DNA of 64,000 nt. Source: Gigantopelta aegis. Taxonomy: Eukaryota > Mollusca > Gastropoda > Neomphalida > Peltospiridae. The position numbers and the translations under genes were made by a program. Location of the stretch: the NCBI RefSeq assembly GCF_016097555.1, contig NC_054701.1:66709598-66773597 (forward strand). Direction: 5' to 3'. Shown in pieces: positions 48,739 to 64,000 of the stretch; position 1 is the stretch's first letter, and each line of letters opens with the position of its first letter. Below the pieces are notes generated by a model. That model was not told the origin of the DNA. It saw only the letters and a program-made list of their open reading frames with translations, and ran no database searches.

Positions 48739-49321
48739 TGCATTTGGTCAAACCGTTCACACTGATGGTGAATTGTAGTGGCAGGTGATCCCATGGCGCA
48801 ATGTCATGTAATATATTCATATTATTTATTGCATTGTGTCCAGCCGTAGTAGCCAAACTGTGGTTTAACCATGACGTTGTCGCATGCGCCTCAATAATAT
48901 ATGTGTACGTGTCTATGTTTAAAAGAACAGCATCCGGTATTATATACATGCATGTTCTGAACACATATTGTATAATTCAGCAACAAACATTGACTGCCGC
49001 TTAATATTGGCATTCCAATGCCCGACTAGGCACCTATGTACACATTTGGAGTGTTGGATTCCTCTGATATGGCATGCAGTTTTTCAAAGTACGAGACGTA
49101 ATCCTTCCAATTTTCAGGCGAATCAATCGGTAGGCCTAAGTAAACACACAAGATATAAGCATAAAAGAGCACTTGCTACTGATCGAAAAAATAGAAGGTT
49201 CCAGTAAGTGCTATAATTCGGGAAACTAAGTCAAAATTATTCCAATAGCTCCTCGGGTTTTTTTGTGGGTTTTTTTCGATAAATCGTTCCAAATCATACG
49301 CCAAATTACCTTATGAAAACT

Positions 49322-49522
49322 ACGCCGTGATATGTGCTATCCTGTCTATGGGATGGTGTATATAAAAGATCCCTTGCTGCTAATCGAAAAGATTTGCCCA
49401 TGAAGTGGCGACAACGGGTTTCCTCCCTCAATATCTGCGTGGTTCTTAGCCATATATACGACACCATATAACCGTAAATGAAATGTGTTGAGTGCGTCGT
49501 TAAATAAAACATTTCCTTAATC
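49322..49522 (+). mobile_element. SINE body and type-A tail
   Basis: From GCCGTGATATGTGCTATCCT to GAGTGCGTCGTTAAATAAAA. 5'-truncated. Confidence 0.9.
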
Positions 49523-49584
49523 CTACGGGACATTCAAAATTCTGTAGCATCACAAATGTTTGTGCTCTCTTGCACTTCAACTTG

Positions 49585-49740
49585 CCAGCCCGGGCGGACC
49601 CTCCCCCCACCCACCCCAAATCCTTTCCTGTCTTGGACGAACGAGCCGGCGTAAGTCGATACATGTGCCCATGACAGGCGTGCGCTACAACAGCGTGCTA
49701 TGAATGTGCACGTTAATTCCTACGACGACCCAACCTTACC
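49585..49740 (+). repeat. GC-rich dispersed repeat, copy 2
   Basis: Shares ATGACAGGCGTGCGCTACAA, CAGCGTGCTATGAATGTGCA and CCTACGACG with 48110-48290. Confidence 0.7.
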
Positions 49741-49875
49741 TAATGGGGAAAATGTAGCAGGTTTCCTCTCTAAGATTATATATCAAAATTACCAAATGTA
49801 TGACATCAAACAGCCGATGATTAATAAATCAGTGTGATCAAGTGGTGTCGTCAAATAAAACAAACTTTAACTTTA
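49741..49875 (+). mobile_element. SINE tail, type B
   Basis: From AATGTAGCAGGTTTCCTCTC to the GTGTCGTCAAATAAAACAAA end. 5'-truncated and directly follows the GC-rich repeat. Confidence 0.85.
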
Positions 49876-49959
49876 ACGTTATTTAAAATATTTAATTTTT
49901 ACCTTGTTTGAAATTAGGATCTATGCGTTTCGCCAAAAAAAATATGTTATTACTTTTTT

Positions 49960-50220
49960 AATGTTCCAGTCGGGTTCCGGTCACGTGACAAACGTAGCAA
50001 ACACGTTCTCCATTTTGTATTTTGATCGTTTGATCTGATGTTTATTTCTTTGTAGCAGAGAACGTTTATATTTTAAGGTAGTACTAGTTTTCCGGTTTTT
50101 ATAATGCGGTAAAATATTTATATGCTTGTTTGTTATGTTGGCACTTGAGCATGCAATTTTATATCCATGCATTATCACGGTGAAAAATAACGCGGGGCCG
50201 CATGCTAAAGAGTCGAGTTA
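49960..50220 (+). promoter_or_regulatory. Weak candidate for an upstream PRPF8 promoter
   Basis: A perfect TCACGTGA palindrome (49981-49988) lies in comparatively unique, less AT-rich DNA with CCATTTTG. The first coding exon of PRPF8 has an acceptor before its ATG, so a 5' UTR exon must lie upstream, and this is one of few non-repeat stretches. Placement is guesswork. Confidence 0.15.
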
Positions 50221-50234
50221 CTTTAAAGTTACAA

Positions 50235-50380
50235 AGTTTGTTTTTAAAAACACCACTAGAGAGCATTGATTAAATAATCATGATTGGCTATTTGATGTCA
50301 AACTTTTGGTAATGCAGACATATACTTTAGAGACAAACTGCTACATTTTTTCTATTAGCAGCAAAAGATTCATTTACCCC
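50235..50380 (-). mobile_element. SINE tail, type B
   Basis: Minus strand ends in GTGTTTTTAAAAACAAACTT; diverged and 5'-truncated. Confidence 0.75.
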
Positions 50381-50509
50381 ATTATGATTATCTGTTTATT
50401 TTGTGTCACTGTCAGTGTCAGGGTTACGGTATGAAACTTCAAACTTCAACTCTACTGCCTTGCTTATTTGCTGACTAGTGCGAAGGGACGTAGAAAGGGT
50501 GGTTCTTTA

Positions 50510-50920
50510 TATGCCCTAACAGGCTTCGTTGGCGTCGTGGTTAGGCCATCGGTCTACAGGCTGGTAGGTACTGGGTTCGGATTCCAGTTGAGGCATGGAA
50601 TATTTCATCCAGATACCGACTCCAAACCCTGAATGAGTGCTCCGCAAGGCTCAATGGGTAGGTGTAAACCACTTGCACCGACCATTGATCCATAACTGGT
50701 TCAACAAAGGCCATGGTTTGTGCTATCCTGCCTGTGGGAAGTGCAAATAAAAGATCCCTTGCTGTCAGTCGTAAAAGAGTAGCCTATGTGGCGACAGCAG
50801 GTTTCCTCTAAAAACAGTGTCAGTATGACCATATGTTTGACGTCCAATAGCCGATGATAAGATAAAAAATCAATGTGCTCTAGTGGCGTCTTTAAATAAA
50901 ACAAACTTTACTTTACTTCT
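50510..50920 (+). mobile_element. SINE, full length, type-2 head, type-B tail
   Basis: The head GGCGTCGTGGTTAGGCCATC with GGGTTCGGATTCC is a different tRNA-like promoter and is followed by its own spacer (CTCCGCAAGGCTCAATGGGT). It then joins the common body (AAAAGATCCCTTGCTG) and the type-B tail. Confidence 0.9.
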
Positions 50921-51299
50921 TTCGATTTAACAACTCTGACCGTATAAGAAATAAGTAGACACACTCTGAATCCACACTTAAGTATCGTCCGTGGACCAGT
51001 TCTGGTGATGGACCTGTTTCGGTGGTTGCGTCCTTTGTGATCTCAGTATGTAAAATGTACATTAAAAAGCATCTGTTCTTTAACCTGTCTCATGCAAATT
51101 AATATGTGACAGGGCTCAAAACTACAAACATTTATAGAGGCCGAAACGTCTGTGGCTGAAATGTGTCGAAAGCTTATGATTTAATAGTAACAAAAATAAA
51201 TAATTTTATAAACAGTATTTAAAATCATTATCAGTAAAGTTTTTCCAGAACAGTATATTTTCACTGCTGATTGAATGTGTAGGTCCATTCAACCTGTCT

Positions 51300-51962
51300 C
51301 AAGTATTTAGTAGTTCAGGTTGACAGCCAGAATTACATCCTCATCCAGTTGTGAAAAATTTGCTGATAGCTGCTACAAGCACCAGTTGGTTCATAGTTGA
51401 TGTCCAATTTCCCCCTCCTGCATCAGCTTGCATTGAACTGACCATAGTGATGCCTCTTTGTACAGGCTAGATATCATTTTGTATGTACCAAGCTGCTGAT
51501 TGCCAGCATTCATATTCATCCTGTGGTGCTAAACAGAGATCGTACTGTTAAATATTTCATCTATATGAAAATATGGGCCATACATGCATTTTCGTACCAG
51601 TTGAAGTAGGCTGTGACCCCCAATAACTACATGCCTGAGATGGAACTAAATCATAACTGTACATACCCTAATTATAATTGTTTAAATTCATTTAATAAGA
51701 TAATATAGATCTGCATAATTATTATTGTAACTGTTTTTGAGAAAATATACACATAACACCTTTACCTTCGACGTAGGTTATTTGTTCTTACCACAAAGGT
51801 ACTTTGAAATAGTCTGTTGGACATCCACTGACTCTTCATATACACAACCAGATTGTTTAGTGTTCCTTCATGTGCCTTATGCTTCATCTGCCGGAATATC
51901 GGTCTGATATGTGAAGCTGGCATGAATGGCAGTGCCATCAATTTCATTATAAACTTAAACAT
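51300..51962 (-). pseudogene. Decayed transposase-type remnant
   Basis: The minus-strand frame 51962-51762 contains MALPFMPASHIRPIFRQMKH and LVVYMKSQWM. A second piece near 51470-51400 reads SLYKEASLWSVQCKLMQEGE. These two blocks resemble, from memory, parts of Mutator-type/FLYWCH-associated transposase proteins (an L-FVP--V--F segment, then a short Leu/Gln-rich C-terminal helix). Stops separate the pieces and no flanking repeats were found. Confidence 0.3.
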
Positions 51963-52141
51963 GAAATCATTTGTACACTATATGCTCTCTGCAAAATAAA
52001 ATAAAATAAAATAGAGTTAAAATGTGTGATGTGTGATATTGCTGACATGTTAATTTATACATATTAAAAACAATTACATATTTAAAAAATGTGAATATTA
52101 ACAAAATACATAATTGGGGTTATAAATTTAGCAACTTCAAA

Positions 52142-52535
52142 CCGGCCTCGGTGGCGTCGTGGTAGGCCATCAGTCTACAGGCTGGTAGGTACTGGGTTTG
52201 GATCCCAGTCGAGGTATGGGATTTTTAATCCAGATGCCGACTCCAAACCCTGAGTGAGTGCTCCGCAAGGCTCAATGGGTAGGTGTAAACCACTTGCACC
52301 GACCATTGATCCATAACTGGTTCAACAAAGGCCATGGTTTGTGCTAGCCTGCCTGTGGGAAGCGCAAATAAAAGATCCCTTGCTGCTAATCGGAAGAGTA
52401 GCCCATGTAGTGGCGACAGTGGGTTTCCTTTCAAAATCTGTGTGGTCCTTAACCATATGTCTGACGCCATATAACCGTAAATAAAATGTGTTGAGTGTGT
52501 CGATAAATAAAACATTTCTTTCTTTTCTTTAGCAA
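52142..52535 (+). mobile_element. SINE, full length, type-2 head, type-A tail
   Basis: Head CTCGGTGGCGTCGTGGTAGG, the same type-2 spacer as at 50510-50920, common body, then type-A tail (AAATAAAATGTGTTGAGTGT). It ends 90 bp before the PRPF8 acceptor at 52627. Confidence 0.92.
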
Positions 52536-52659
52536 CTTCAATGCTTAATGCTTATTGAATAAATTAAAAAGACAGGCTATTCTTGATTTAAAGTAAATTA
52601 CATTTTTTATTGATTTTTTTTTTGCAGAGTGATCAAGAAAGACTTGGCCATCCCTAGTG

Positions 52660-63357
<10,698 letters not shown>

Positions 63358-63423
63358 GTTCGTACATTTATTTATACACCCACTTGCTAGGTGTATGGGC
63401 TTGTTAGTCTAAGCTGGCAATGG

Positions 63424-63725
63424 GGCGGGACGTAGCCCAGTGGTAAAGCGCACGCCTTATTTGTGGTTGGTCTAGGATTGATCCCTGTTGGTGGTCCCAT
63501 TGGGCTATTTCCCGTTCCAGCCAGTGCACCATGACTGATACATCAAAGGCTATGGAGCTATCCTGTCTGGGATGATGCATATAAAAGATCTCTTGCTACT
63601 AATGGAAAAATATAGCGGGTTTCCCCTCTATGACTGTCAAAATGACCATATGTTTGAAATCCAATAGCCGATAATTAATAAATCAATGTGCTCTAGTGGT
63701 GGTGTTAAACAAAGCAAACTTTCTA
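63424..63725 (+). mobile_element. SINE, full length, type-1 head, type-B tail
   Basis: Head GGGACGTAGCCCAGTGGTAA, B-box position GGATTGATCC, body, and GCCGATAATTAATAAATCAA tail. In PRPF8 intron 9. Confidence 0.92.
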
Positions 63726-64000
63726 AGCTGACAACAGACGTGAAATCTGCACAGACTGCTTTTACAGATTACATTTCAAATTATTTACAGTATTTCAAAA
63801 AGTGCTTAACATAGTCACCGATTTTGAAAAAACCCAGCCTGCTACTTGAATACCTAGAAGCCAGGAGTTGAGAAGAAAGATTTTAAATTGGAGAAAGACA
63901 TTTTCCGTAACTAACATTAAGAACATTATTCAGTTTGTTACTTGCCTTAAGGTTATTGATGTTAACATGGGAAAGTTCACAAAATTCTTTGTTGTTTACA
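63726..64000. other. PRPF8 intron 9, right edge
   Basis: No further exon is visible before the window ends. The next expected residues (YLFRSFKATKFF in human) are not found. Confidence 0.6.

Overview
The window is animal nuclear DNA, most likely from a mollusc and probably a gastropod. It is AT-rich, its host genes have many introns with GT-AG borders, and it is densely packed with tRNA-derived SINEs, Tc1-like transposons, MITEs and long dinucleotide runs. The species call is inference from repeat style and protein similarity, not from a search.

Two host genes can be read exon by exon. A SEC14-like lipid-binding protein gene (CRAL-TRIO plus GOLD, closest in plan to human SEC14L2) lies on the minus strand. 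Its complete CDS of 12 exons (45331 down to 27092) encodes 420 residues. The 5' part of PRPF8, the core spliceosomal protein, lies on the plus strand. Its first nine coding exons (52660 to 63357, about 498 of about 2,335 residues) are present and the gene runs off the right edge. The two genes are divergent, with start codons 7.3 kb apart and SINEs filling the space.

Layout: 1-1640 is a Penelope-like retroelement fossil (reverse transcriptase plus GIY-YIG endonuclease) followed by a convincing hammerhead ribozyme core. 2.2-4.5 kb holds a convergent minus-strand retroelement-type reading region ending in an SGNH esterase domain. 5.5-9.3 kb is an unclassified DDE-transposase-like gene preceded by an iterated motif. 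9.5-11.0 kb is a probable solo LTR. 11.8-13.4 kb is a Tc1 element. 13.5-19.1 kb holds MITEs, a duplicated block and a cluster of GTTCAT/ATGAAC dyads. 19.9-21.4 kb is a second Tc1 family. 21.5-25.4 kb is a tandem duplication broken by a 200-N assembly gap. 27.1-45.3 kb is the SEC14-like gene with several large elements in its introns. 45.5-46.7 kb is a TIR element with an exact 9-bp target duplication just upstream of its start codon. 46.7-52.6 kb is intergenic SINE-rich DNA. 52.6-64.0 kb is PRPF8, whose fourth intron contains a nearly intact Tc1 copy, a MITE with a 9-bp target duplication, and decayed copies of an exon end.

The most interesting signals are the hammerhead core next to the Penelope fossil and its convergent SGNH partner; the DDE gene with its upstream array; the TIR element in the SEC14-like promoter zone; the five-fold 18-bp dyad cluster; the SINEs in which two heads and two tails occur in all four combinations; and exon-end micro-duplications in PRPF8.
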